Below the pieces are notes generated by a model. It worked only from the letters and a program-made list of their open reading frames with translations, did not search any database and had not been told where the DNA came from. A stretch of DNA of 9,880 bases. Origin: Clostridiales bacterium (GTDB lineage: Bacteria; Bacillota; Clostridia; Oscillospirales; Acutalibacteraceae). The stretch spans positions 1 to 9,880 of the forward strand of contig JAAVYX010000097.1 of NCBI GenBank assembly GCA_022791355.1, given 5' to 3'. Below, in pieces: positions 1 to 6,594 of this stretch. The translations under genes were made by a program, and so were the position numbers. Positions within the stretch are counted from its first letter, which is position 1. Every line of letters starts with the position of its first letter.

Positions 1-1
1 C

Positions 2-1573
2 CTCATCGACACCCCCGGCCATGTGGACTTTCACTATGAGGTTTCCCGTTCTCTGGCGGCCTGCGAGGGGGCGGTGCTGGTGGTGGACGCCTCTCAGGGT
101 ATCGAGGCCCAGACCCTGGCCAACACCTATTTGGCGGTGGACCACGGCCTGGAGCTGCTGCCGGTTATCAACAAAATCGACCTGCCCTCCGCCGACCCCG
201 ACCGGGTGGTGCAGGAGGTGGAGGATATCATCGGCATTCCGGCCGAGGACGCGCCCCGGGTGTCGGCCAAGAGTGGGGTGAACATCGAGCAGGTGCTGGA
301 GCGCATCGTCACCGATATCCCCGCCCCCCAAGGGGACGCGAAAGCCCCCTTGAAGGCCCTGATTTTTGATTCCTACTACGATCCTTATAAGGGAGTCATC
401 GTTTATTTCCGGGTGGTGGACGGCTCCATAAGGGCCGGCCAGACCATTCAGATGATGGCCACCGGCGCACGGTTCGACGTGGTGGAGGTGGGCCGGAAGA
501 AGGCTACCGCCTTAGACCCCTGCGAGCTGCTGGAAGCCGGCGAGGTGGGGTATCTGGCCGCCTCTATCAAGACGGTGGGGGACGCGAGGGTGGGCGACAC
601 CATCACCCTGGCTGAAAATCCCGCGGCCGAACCCCTGGAGGGCTACCGGCAGGTCAACCCGGTGGTTTTCTGCGGCATCTATCCGGCCGACGGGGCCAAG
701 TATCCCGACCTGCGGGAGGCTTTGGAACGGCTCCAGCTCAACGACGCCGCCCTGCTCTTCGAGCCCGAAACCTCAGGGGCCCTGGGCTTTGGCTTCCGCT
801 GCGGCTTTTTGGGGCTTTTGCACATGGAGATCATCGAGGAGCGGCTGGAGCGGGAATTTAACCTGGATATCATCACCACCGCCCCCAGCGTGATTTATAA
901 ATTCAACATGAGCGACGGGTCCCGGCTGTCGGTGGACAACCCCACCAACTACCCCGACCCGGCGGCTATCGTTTCGGCCGAGGAGCCGGTGGCCGACGTA
1001 CACGTCTATAGTCCCTCCGAGTTTGTTGGTACGATTATGGACCTCTGCCAGGAGCGGCGGGGCGTTTACAAGGATATGCAGTATATGGGCGACCGGGTGG
1101 ATATCCACTATATCATGCCGGTCAACGAGATCGTGTACGACTTTTTCGACGCCTTAAAGTCCCGCACAAGGGGCTACGCCAGCTACGATTATGAGCTGAA
1201 GGGCTATCAGCAGTCCCGGCTGGTCAAGCTGGACGTGCTGCTCAACGGGGAGAGTGTGGACGCTCTGTCCTTCATTGTCCACGCCGACAACGCCTATCCC
1301 AGGGCCCGGCGCATCGCCGAAAAGCTTAAGGAATTTATCCCCCGGCAGATGTTCGAGATTCCCGTCCAGGTGGCCGTGGGGGGAAAGGTTATTGCCCGGG
1401 AAACGGTCAAGGCCATGCGCAAGGACGTGCTGGCCAAGTGCTACGGCGGCGATATCACTCGAAAGAAAAAGCTGCTGGAAAAGCAGAAGGAAGGCAAGAA
1501 AAAGATGCGGCAGCTGGGCAGCGTGGAGGTTCCCCAGGAGGCCTTTATGGCTGTGCTCAAGTTGGACGAGTAA
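2..1573 (+). CDS. lepA: Elongation factor 4 (LepA), 5'-truncated by window edge
   Basis: LepA/EF4 is a ribosome-associated translational GTPase that back-translocates or remodels stalled elongating ribosomes. The frame is open from base 2, so the N-terminus, including the P-loop (G1) and switch I, lies outside the window. About 523 codons are present, against roughly 600 in the family. The visible fragment opens with the G3 motif DTPGHVDF (fragment residues 3-10, with the catalytic His kept). G4 NKID is at 57-60 and a G5-like SAKSG follows. The beta-barrel and EF-G-like domains come next, and then the LepA-specific C-terminal domain with YGGDITRKKKLLEKQKEGKK and the ending GSVEVPQEAFMAVLKLDE. 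This tail separates LepA from EF-G, TypA and TetM. The gene ends in TAA just before a strong hairpin. In most Firmicutes hemW follows directly; here it comes about 2.5 kb later, after opposite-strand genes. Confidence 0.97.
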   Translation, partial: LIDTPGHVDFHYEVSRSLAACEGAVLVVDASQGIEAQTLANTYLAVDHGLELLPVINKIDLPSADPDRVVQEVEDIIGIPAEDAPRVSAKSGVNIEQVLERIVTDIPAPQGDAKAPLKALIFDSYYDPYKGVIVYFRVVDGSIRAGQTIQMMATGARFDVVEVGRKKATALDPCELLEAGEVGYLAASIKTVGDARVGDTITLAENPAAEPLEGYRQVNPVVFCGIYPADGAKYPDLREALERLQLNDAALLFEPETSGALGFGFRCGFLGLLHMEIIEERLEREFNLDIITTAPSVIYKFNMSDGSRLSVDNPTNYPDPAAIVSAEEPVADVHVYSPSEFVGTIMDLCQERRGVYKDMQYMGDRVDIHYIMPVNEIVYDFFDALKSRTRGYASYDYELKGYQQSRLVKLDVLLNGESVDALSFIVHADNAYPRARRIAEKLKEFIPRQMFEIPVQVAVGGKVIARETVKAMRKDVLAKCYGGDITRKKKLLEKQKEGKKKMRQLGSVEVPQEAFMAVLKLDE

Positions 1574-1576
1574 AAG

Positions 1577-1625
1577 AAAGGGGCCGATACCGGGCGGCTT
1601 TGCCGTTCGGATATCGGCCCTTTGA
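1577..1625. terminator. Bidirectional terminator hairpin between lepA and the minus-strand lipoprotein genes
   Basis: A perfect 9-bp stem, GGGCCGATA (1581-1589) with TATCGGCCC (1612-1620), encloses a second nested stem CGGC/GCCG around a TTT loop. It starts 8 bases after the lepA stop codon. On the plus strand the tail is short (CCCTTTG). On the minus strand the stem is followed by CCCCTTTCTTTTA, a better T-rich tail. It can therefore end both lepA transcription and leftward transcription of the lipoprotein operon. Confidence 0.75.
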
Positions 1626-1675
1626 GCGGTTGAACGTTTGGATAGAACCGGAGGCAGGCAGATGGGTTTCGCGGC

Positions 1676-1849
1676 ATCGTCGCCGGCGATGGAAAAGTGG
1701 AAGGCGATGCTGCCCATAACCATTCGGAACTCTCCTTCTGTCCGCCACTGCAGGTCCAGGTGAAGAAGGCTAAGCTCCTGGAAGCATATACTGTGCGCCT
1801 CGGGCGCCGCATACCCATCTATAATCGCCCCTGATGTTCTAGGCACCAG
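1676..1849 (-). pseudogene. Stranded 3' part of the broken lipoprotein gene, beyond an in-frame TAG
   Basis: Reading on past the TAG at 1850-1852 in the same frame gives residues that still align with the C-terminal half of the second Ig-like domain of the intact upstream paralogue. The stretch ending TEGEFRMVMGSIAFHFS matches that protein's TAGEYRVLEGI...FIFHFS, with a deletion of about nine residues. The frame then has no stop codon where the paralogue ends. It runs on through the terminator and antisense to lepA as far as a stop near 1154. This is what is left of the original end of the gene, not a separate gene. The left boundary is approximate. Confidence 0.7.
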
Positions 1850-2752
1850 CTACCATTCGCCGTTTTGCAGTTTATATAAGATCGGCTGATAACCGTTTGA
1901 AGAGGAACACCACCGAGACTGGTCTGTGGTATTGACAAAGGAAACCTTTATGTTGGAAACGCCCGGTGCATAGACTCGCTGTTCGGGAATTACTGCCACC
2001 ACGCCGTCCGGATGTTCTTCCACCTTGTCTTGATGGGCTAAAGCGTCTTGTATCATTTGGTTTTGCAGCGCGTCGTCGTACAGACGGATTTGTTTGCTGA
2101 TTGTACTTGTCCCTATGGGGATTCCGATACGGTATAGGCCGGGCGTGATGCATTCCGGGGCGAAGAAATCCAGCTCCCATACGATGGTTTCCGCTCCCCC
2201 GGGGGGGGGCAGGATAAGGGGCGTCCGGCCGGCGCAGTGGCCGGGACTGTCGAAGGGAACGGTCTGCCAGCTTCCGTCCGCGTTCTCTTTTTCCAATGTT
2301 AAGCTAAAGTCATACCGATACGCTTTTTCGCCCGTTTTGTAAAGCGCAAAGGAAAATGTTCCCTCTCCGATGGGAAAGACGGGAGCGACTGCCTCAGGGC
2401 CGCCGCAGGTGATAAAGGCCGCCGTATCCTCCGCGTCTTGGTAAAAGACGCGGGGCGGATCGGAGCCGGCCGGCGGCTGGTCGGCCGCCGGATTGGTTTT
2501 CAGCTGCGCGGCCGACGGCGCGGCCTCCTCCTGGGCGGCGGCCGCGGCGGTTTCCATGGCGGCCTTGCCGGCCGCTTCCTCTGCGGGGTCGGCTTGAGAG
2601 GCTTGGGCTGAGGTCGTTTCATAGGACGATGCATCGACCATGGCGCTGTCCTGCGCCTGATTTTGCGCCGGTTGGCACCCGGACAAGAGCAGAGCCGCTA
2701 TACAGAGCAGATACGTCCAAACGTTTTTTTCATATCGCTTACCTTCTTTCAT
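1850..2752 (-). CDS. Truncated two-domain (Ig-like) lipoprotein, probable pseudogene
   Basis: The predicted product is a 300-residue secreted lipoprotein. It has a basic N-terminus, a hydrophobic run and the lipobox LLLSGC (Cys26), followed by a low-complexity Ala/Glu/Gln/Ser linker to about residue 100. The first Ig-like domain runs from about 115 to 225. The second starts with VAVIPEQRVYAPG and is cut off after NGEW. The same VAVIPEQR motif and domain order occur in the gene just upstream, so the two are paralogues in one leftward operon with a gap of about 50-65 nt. They resemble bacterial Ig-like (Big_14-type) domains; the specific function is unknown. The start is uncertain. ATG at 2752 lacks a Shine-Dalgarno sequence, whereas ATG at 2733 has AGAAGG 8 nt upstream but is out of frame across an A7 tract (2724-2730). 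One extra A would give MKKNVWTYLLCIAALLLSGC. With the TAG at 1850 and no original stop, the gene is probably decayed. Confidence 0.7.
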   Translation of the reverse strand: MKEGKRYEKNVWTYLLCIAALLLSGCQPAQNQAQDSAMVDASSYETTSAQASQADPAEEAAGKAAMETAAAAAQEEAAPSAAQLKTNPAADQPPAGSDPPRVFYQDAEDTAAFITCGGPEAVAPVFPIGEGTFSFALYKTGEKAYRYDFSLTLEKENADGSWQTVPFDSPGHCAGRTPLILPPPGGAETIVWELDFFAPECITPGLYRIGIPIGTSTISKQIRLYDDALQNQMIQDALAHQDKVEEHPDGVVAVIPEQRVYAPGVSNIKVSFVNTTDQSRWCSSSNGYQPILYKLQNGEW

Positions 2753-2798
2753 AAACAAGTAGGTTTGAAGGGAGCGCGTATGGCACAGGCGGAAAAAT

Positions 2799-3983
2799 TT
2801 ATGGGGCCTCGTCTATCAGGGAAAAGTGGAAAATAAAGGCGGGCGGATATAGCTCTCCGGGTATTCCCTCCAGCACCCGATACTCTCCCGCCGTCAGCTG
2901 GTTCTGGGGCAGGACGCCAAGATCAAATTCCTTTGCGGCGCTGCCGTGGGGTCGGATAAGGGCGGCGATTGCGGGAATACACGCCTTGCCGGCAGGTTTC
3001 ACCCGCGCCCATTGACCGTTCGGCTGCTTTTTCTCCAGCGCAAAGTCCGCCCGGTCGGGACTGAAGCCATAGCCCGCGTCGCTGTCGTTGACATAGGAGG
3101 CCCGGATAAGCCGCGTGCCTACCGGATAGCGCCGCTGTTCGGGAATGACCGCCACCCGGCCGTTTTCCTGTTCCAAAATCTGGTCCCCATACGCCGCGGC
3201 CGCGTCGATTTTGGGACCCAAATTTTCGCTTTCCCGCAGGGTGAAGGTGCAGCTGAGCCCCAGGTCATCTCCGCCGATGAAGATTCGGTAGAGGCCCGGT
3301 CGCGCCGGCTCGGCAAGGTCGGTTAGACTGTAAGTCCTGCCTTTTCCTGAGCCCGGCCGCAGATAGCAGACCTGGCTGGGAACGGCCGCGTCCGGGCGGA
3401 AGGCCAGGGACTCCCAGCCGGCCTCGGTCTGTCTTTCCAGCCGGTAGCTGGGCGTATAGAGCAGCCCCTTGCCGCCCTTGTTTGTCAAATAGATCATCAC
3501 CTTAGAATCATCGGCCGATAAGGAATCCCACTCGGGGCGGACCTCGATATGAGCGGCGGTTTCTCCCTTTTCATAAAAAAGGAGGCTGTCCCAATCTGGC
3601 TCCTCGTCTTCGGGAATATCGCAGACAATGCCGGCGGCTCCCGGAACGTCGGTCAACGCGTGGGAAGCGGGGGATTGGGCGGCCGGATGGGAAGCCGGTC
3701 CGGCTTTTGACGCGGAGGGCTCGGACGGGTCTTCCATACCGGATGCGGGTAATACAGAAGATGTTGGAGAGGCCGGCTCGGGCCGCTGCGCGGCCGTGTC
3801 TTCCAAGGCGCAGCCGGAGGCCAAAAGAAGGGCGGCCGCAAGGGCGCAGCCGGCCCAGACTCTTAGGCAGGTTTTGATAAAGGCTCCCCATGTCTTGCCG
3901 TTCCGGCCCTTCGGCCTGGAAAGCGGCGAACCGTTGCGGACGAGTGGATAGGATGGGGCATGCGAAAGTTTATATCTTTTCAT
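2799..3983 (-). CDS. Lipoprotein with two Ig-like domains
   Basis: Predicted surface lipoprotein of 394 residues. An unusually long, basic N-region (about 38 residues) precedes the hydrophobic stretch and the lipobox LLASGC (Cys58). A Pro/Ser/Ala linker follows to about residue 125. Two beta-sandwich-like repeats come next, at about 145-250 and 275-390. Each has the pattern of an extended strand, then asparagine/aspartate turns, then LE+ with a GxW, then a Pro-Gly segment and a closing GxYRI/GEYRV strand. This resembles Big_14-type bacterial Ig-like domains; the family call is from memory and moderate. ATG at 3983 is supported by GGAG 8 nt upstream, and no in-frame ATG lies closer to the lipobox. 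A TATAAT on the minus strand at 4003-4008 could serve as its -10 box. It is the first gene of a leftward two-gene operon with a broken paralogue. The ligand or role is unknown. Confidence 0.85.
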   Translation of the reverse strand: MKRYKLSHAPSYPLVRNGSPLSRPKGRNGKTWGAFIKTCLRVWAGCALAAALLLASGCALEDTAAQRPEPASPTSSVLPASGMEDPSEPSASKAGPASHPAAQSPASHALTDVPGAAGIVCDIPEDEEPDWDSLLFYEKGETAAHIEVRPEWDSLSADDSKVMIYLTNKGGKGLLYTPSYRLERQTEAGWESLAFRPDAAVPSQVCYLRPGSGKGRTYSLTDLAEPARPGLYRIFIGGDDLGLSCTFTLRESENLGPKIDAAAAYGDQILEQENGRVAVIPEQRRYPVGTRLIRASYVNDSDAGYGFSPDRADFALEKKQPNGQWARVKPAGKACIPAIAALIRPHGSAAKEFDLGVLPQNQLTAGEYRVLEGIPGELYPPAFIFHFSLIDEAP

Positions 3984-4095
3984 AAAATGCGCTCCATTGG
4001 TTATTATAGTGTCTTTTTTGTATCTAAATGTTGCGGTATATTTTTGAGCCGCCGGTTTGTACGCCGGGCGGCGTGGATAGGCTTTAAAGGAGCTG
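3984..4095. promoter_or_regulatory. Divergent promoter region of the lipoprotein operon and hemW
   Basis: This is a short AT-rich stretch between two divergent genes. Leftward, a perfect TATAAT (4003-4008, read on the minus strand) sits 20 nt upstream of the lipoprotein ATG, but no good -35 is at 17 nt. Rightward, TATTAT (4002-4007) with TTCATA 17 nt upstream (3979-3984) is a possible hemW promoter. The two -10 candidates overlap, so the two transcripts would compete. Assignment is tentative. Confidence 0.35.
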
Positions 4096-5268
4096 ATGGT
4101 TTTGCAGAATATCGGCCTTTACGTTCACGTACCCTTCTGCGCCTCCAAGTGCGCCTACTGCGATTTTTATTCCTTCGCCGGCTCGCCGGCCTTAATGGAC
4201 GCCTATACCGACGCTCTGCTCCGCGAGCTGGACGCTTGGGGAGCGGCAGGGGAGCTGCGGGCCGACACGGTCTATTTTGGCGGGGGGACTCCTTCCTTAC
4301 TGGGGGGAGAGCGTCTGGCCCGTATTTTAGAGCGGGCGGCCGTCCGTTTTTCCCTGTCCGCCGATGCGGAGGTGACCTTGGAGGCCAATCCGGCCGACGA
4401 TTTGCGTCTGACGCTGGAAACAGTCTGCCGTGCCGGGGTCAACCGGCTTTCTCTGGGGGTGCAGAGCGGCGCGGCGGCCGAGCTTACGGCTCTGGGACGT
4501 CGGCACAGTCTGGACGACGTGGCCCGCACCGTCGAAGACGCGGCCCGGGCGGGTATACGGAATCTGTCTATGGATTTGATGCTGGCCCTGCCGAGGCAGA
4601 CGATGGAAAGTTTGGGGCAATCCATAAAATTTCTGGCCGGTTTTGCGCCCGAACATATCTCGGCCTACCTGCTGAAAATCGAGGAGGGCACCCCCTTTTT
4701 CGACCGGCGGGAGGGTCTTTGCCTGCCCGACGAGGACCAGGCGGCCGATATGTATTTGGCGGCTGTGAAGGAGTTGGAAGGGCTAGGCTGGCGGCAGTAT
4801 GAAATCTCCAACTTTGCCCTGCCGGGCCGGGAAAGCCGGCACAATTTGAAGTATTGGAACGCCGAGCCCTATTTGGGGCTGGGGCCGGCAGCCCATTCCT
4901 TTTTACAGGGGATACGGTTTTACTATCCCCGGGATGTTAGGGCCTATCTGGCCGGCGGACCCGACCGGGACGGGGCGCTGAAACAGCTGGGAATGGATGG
5001 GACAGGCAGTCCGTCGCCGCCCCTGCTGGAGGGAGAGGGAGGCGGGCCGGCCGAGTACGCCATGCTCCGTTTCCGGCTGGCGGCGGGGCTGGATTTCGGG
5101 GCCTTTGCCGCGCGGTACGGCCGGCCGCCTCATCCCGGACTTGTCCGGCGGGCGGAAAGGTATCTGGAGGCTGGGTATATGCGGCGGACCCCAGAGGGTC
5201 TGGCTCTGACCCCAACCGGTTTTTTGCTCTCCAACCCGATTTTGGCCGATGTGCTGGAGGAGGTTTAA
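4096..5268 (+). CDS. hemW: HemW-like radical SAM protein (heme chaperone / oxygen-independent coproporphyrinogen oxidase-like)
   Basis: 390 residues, normal for HemW. The radical SAM cluster motif CxxxCxxC is at Cys15, Cys19 and Cys22 (CASKCAYC). GGGTPS at 62-67 is the SAM-binding glycine motif. RLSLGVQS, SMDLMLALPRQT and HISAYLLKIEEGTPF follow in the expected order. HNLKYW (249-254) is the motif typical of HemW rather than of true HemN. A winged C-terminal domain ends the protein. HemW proteins bind heme and pass it to targets; this group was long annotated as coproporphyrinogen III oxidase, which true HemN catalyses. Start choice: AAAGGAG (4086-4092) is only 3 nt from ATG 4096 but 9 nt from the in-frame TTG at 4102, so translation may really begin at TTG, two codons later. 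Family knowledge places it directly after lepA in Firmicutes; here the two are separated. Confidence 0.95.
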   Translation: MVLQNIGLYVHVPFCASKCAYCDFYSFAGSPALMDAYTDALLRELDAWGAAGELRADTVYFGGGTPSLLGGERLARILERAAVRFSLSADAEVTLEANPADDLRLTLETVCRAGVNRLSLGVQSGAAAELTALGRRHSLDDVARTVEDAARAGIRNLSMDLMLALPRQTMESLGQSIKFLAGFAPEHISAYLLKIEEGTPFFDRREGLCLPDEDQAADMYLAAVKELEGLGWRQYEISNFALPGRESRHNLKYWNAEPYLGLGPAAHSFLQGIRFYYPRDVRAYLAGGPDRDGALKQLGMDGTGSPSPPLLEGEGGGPAEYAMLRFRLAAGLDFGAFAARYGRPPHPGLVRRAERYLEAGYMRRTPEGLALTPTGFLLSNPILADVLEEV

Positions 5269-5333
5269 AACCTTCGTCCCGCGCAAAGGAATAGCCGCCC
5301 GGAAATGGGAGACTATTTTGCTATAGGCGGATG

Positions 5334-5354
5334 CTTGCCCTTCGGCCGGGCAAA
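5334..5354. terminator. Weak hairpin in the convergent hemW / lipoprotein gap
   Basis: TTGCCC (5335-5340) pairs with GGGCAA (5348-5353) around a 7-nt loop in the 114-nt gap where hemW and the next minus-strand gene converge. There is no clear T-run on either side, so a terminator role is only suggested by position. Confidence 0.3.
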
Positions 5355-5382
5355 ACCGAACAATCGGTATGGAATCCTACCT

Positions 5383-5886
5383 TCATTCGCCGTCGCTTGC
5401 CTGCTCGGATTGCCTGACGATAATCCTTTGTACGAGGGCGATCTGGTCCGCTTTCAAGGTTACCTGGCGGCCGTTATAGCGGGCGTAGCCCTCGGTCAAA
5501 TGAAGGCCGTATCCTGTGCCGAACTCTGTATCGACTTGATACTCGGGCAGACATTTACAGGGCTCCTCGCTGTAGTTCAGATATCGCAAAAGGTCGGTTA
5601 AGGCTACCGAATCCTCCCCCCAGAAGCAGGCCGTCCACGGTTCTTCTCCCGCCTGCGTTTCACGGGATATCGTGGTTATGGTATTGCCGCAATACCCGAT
5701 TGGCTCGTGCGCCACTATGTTATCGGGGGCATCGGGCTGGGAAGCGGATAGGACAGAGCTTGCGGCAGCCGGAGCGTTGGCCGCGGCGGCGCTGTCAGGG
5801 TCTGGCCGTCCGGTATCGGAAGACGGTGTGCAGGCGGAAAGTCCTAGGATGAGTATGACGGCTAAATATAGCATACTGCGTTTCAT
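5383..5886 (-). CDS. Small lipoprotein with four-cysteine C-terminal domain, unknown function
   Basis: 167 residues. MKR, a hydrophobic core and the lipobox GLSAC (Cys19) give a clear lipoprotein signal. An Ala/Ser/Pro linker follows to about residue 55, then a compact domain of about 100 residues. This carries YCGNT, ACFWGEDS, ALTDLLRYLNYSEEPCKCLPEY and FGTGYGLHLTEGYARYNG, with four cysteines outside the lipobox, two of them in PCKC. It has none of the Ig-like repeats of the other two lipoproteins, so it is not their paralogue. The start is well supported: GGAGG lies 7 nt before the ATG. A minus-strand TATGAT (5913-5918) is a possible -10 without a good -35. I do not recognise the family with certainty. 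The cysteines could bind a metal or form disulfides; this is inference. Confidence 0.85.
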   Translation of the reverse strand: MKRSMLYLAVILILGLSACTPSSDTGRPDPDSAAAANAPAAASSVLSASQPDAPDNIVAHEPIGYCGNTITTISRETQAGEEPWTACFWGEDSVALTDLLRYLNYSEEPCKCLPEYQVDTEFGTGYGLHLTEGYARYNGRQVTLKADQIALVQRIIVRQSEQASDGE

Positions 5887-5969
5887 ATGACAACCTCCAT
5901 CATCATTTCTGTATCATAGGTGTCGGAAAGTATGGAATTTGTTGCAGGATGGAGGACGGTTTTTGCGCG

Positions 5970-6011
5970 AACAGCGGCCGGTTTTTATACCGGCCGCTGT
6001 TTTGCTGTCTT
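5970..6011 (+). terminator. Strong hairpin with T-rich tail, 13-bp stem
   Basis: ACAGCGGCCGGT (5971-5982) pairs perfectly with ACCGGCCGCTGT (5989-6000) around TTTTAT. One more A-T pair outside makes 13 bp, and TTTTGCTGTCTT follows on the plus strand. No plus-strand gene ends nearby: hemW stops 700 nt earlier and the gene in between is on the other strand. It may stop long hemW readthrough or antisense transcription of the lipoprotein gene. Its core is shared with the hairpin at 6808-6851. Confidence 0.7.
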
Positions 6012-6055
6012 GATACGACTGCGCCGCTGCATTTTGCCCGCTAAGGCCTGACTTT

Positions 6056-6223
6056 TTAAAACAATTTTATATTTTGATCTCCATCCGCTAGGTTCAGCAC
6101 GATTTTCCCCTTCTTCTCCGCCGTTTCTTTGCACTGCGCAGCGCCGCCCCAAGTGTGCGAAATTTTTTTGCCTATATAACCCGTATTCGGGTAATTTGTT
6201 TGTGTTTTGCCCTTATGATAGTA
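6056..6223 (-). pseudogene. Probable 3' remnant of an unknown gene
   Basis: The minus frame ending in TAA at 6056-6058 is open back to an in-frame TAA at 6224-6226 and reads like real protein. The last part is GKKISHTWGGAAQCKETAEK followed by KGKIVLNLADGDQNIKLF. Codons in the 3' half show strong purine-first and G/C-third bias, as coding sequence does. There is no ATG and no usable GTG or TTG start, so if it was a gene only its end survives. The WGGA...A..KGK..INL-like ending recalls Rossmann-type nucleotide-binding proteins of the SLOG/DUF2493 kind, but this is a weak resemblance from memory. The upstream part overlaps the control region of the RHH gene. A chance open frame remains possible. 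Confidence 0.4.
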
Positions 6224-6243
6224 TTAACCTGTGTATAGGTAAT
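6177..6243 (+). promoter_or_regulatory. Paired 19-bp operator-like repeats in front of the RHH gene
   Basis: TAACCCGTATTCGGGTAAT (6177-6195) and TAACCTGTGTATAGGTAAT (6225-6243) are equal in length and match at 14 of 19 positions. They lie 48 bp apart in the same orientation. Each has dyad symmetry around the same centre: ACCCG/CGGGT in the first, ACCT/AGGT in the second. Possible -10 boxes lie at the left site (TATATAA, 6173-6179) and between the sites (TATGAT, 6214-6219); neither has a convincing -35. The right copy covers the weak ribosome binding site (AGG) of the gene. This is the arrangement expected for autorepression by a ribbon-helix-helix protein. Confidence 0.5.
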
Positions 6244-6246
6244 GCT

Positions 6247-6435
6247 ATGATGAGGGTGTTGAAGTTGAAGCCTATTAAGAAGCAAGTGAGCGTTACGCTG
6301 GATATCGCTTTAGTTGAAAGCATAAAAATATTGGCCGAAAGCTGCGACCGTTCTTTCTCCCAATACATAAATCTTGTTTTAAGGGATCACCTAGCTCAAA
6401 AAGCTACAGAAGCAAAAGAGGTAGAAAGTGAATGA
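6247..6435 (+). CDS. Ribbon-helix-helix (Arc/CopG-type) DNA-binding protein
   Basis: 62 residues from ATG 6247; ATG 6250 is equally possible. The sequence KKQVSVTLDIALVESIKILA then ESCDRSFSQYINLVLRDHLA has the RHH layout. A short amphipathic beta strand (KQVSVTLD) makes the DNA-contacting ribbon. Helix A (ALVESIKILAESC) and a turn follow, then helix B (SFSQYINLVLRDHLAQ). A charged tail of about 15 residues ends it. RHH proteins act as dimers that read short operators and are often autoregulators, antitoxins or plasmid/phage regulators. No partner toxin gene follows. Upstream TTG 6196 would add 17 residues without a Shine-Dalgarno sequence and would run through the operator-like repeats, so it is less likely. 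Codon use is clearly AT-richer (AAA, ATA, TTA) than in the neighbouring GC-rich genes, suggesting acquisition by transfer. Confidence 0.75.
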   Translation: MMRVLKLKPIKKQVSVTLDIALVESIKILAESCDRSFSQYINLVLRDHLAQKATEAKEVESE

Positions 6436-6499
6436 GCTTCGCGATACCAGACGGCGAGGCATATATGCACAATCGCCGCCCGGAAAAGGTCCGGAAAAA

Positions 6500-6547
6500 A
6501 GGAAGCGGCGGATTAGATTCCTTAGCTTTCTGCCGCTTCTTCTTGTC
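6500..6547 (+). terminator. Terminator-like hairpin downstream of the RHH gene
   Basis: GAAGCGGC (6502-6509) pairs with GCCGCTTC (6532-6539), extendable by a G-T and an A-T pair. The loop is 22 nt and the tail TTCTTCTTGTC is T-rich. It lies about 65 nt after the RHH stop codon and most likely ends that transcript. The large loop makes it weaker than the other hairpins here. It may equally be the left edge of the structured repeat that follows. Confidence 0.5.
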
Positions 6548-6594
6548 GAAAAACGTGCTGCTAGGCCATGCCTTAAATGGAAAATGGGTTATGC

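Noticed and set aside
1154..1846. Minus-strand 230-codon frame starting at GTG 1846
   Set aside because: It is not an independent gene. Its first part is the frame of the broken lipoprotein past its TAG, and the rest is antisense to lepA.
3960..4802. Plus-strand 280-codon frame overlapping the start of hemW
   Set aside because: It is a shadow frame of hemW. Its residues are low-complexity Arg/Gly, and the real frame has the radical SAM motifs.
5305..5601. Plus-strand 98-codon frame after hemW
   Set aside because: It is mostly antisense to the well-supported lipoprotein gene at 5383-5886 and has no good ribosome binding site or domain.
6247..6435. Could the RHH gene be the antitoxin of a toxin-antitoxin pair?
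   Set aside because: No plausible toxin gene follows before the terminator and hairpin array, and none precedes it on the same strand.
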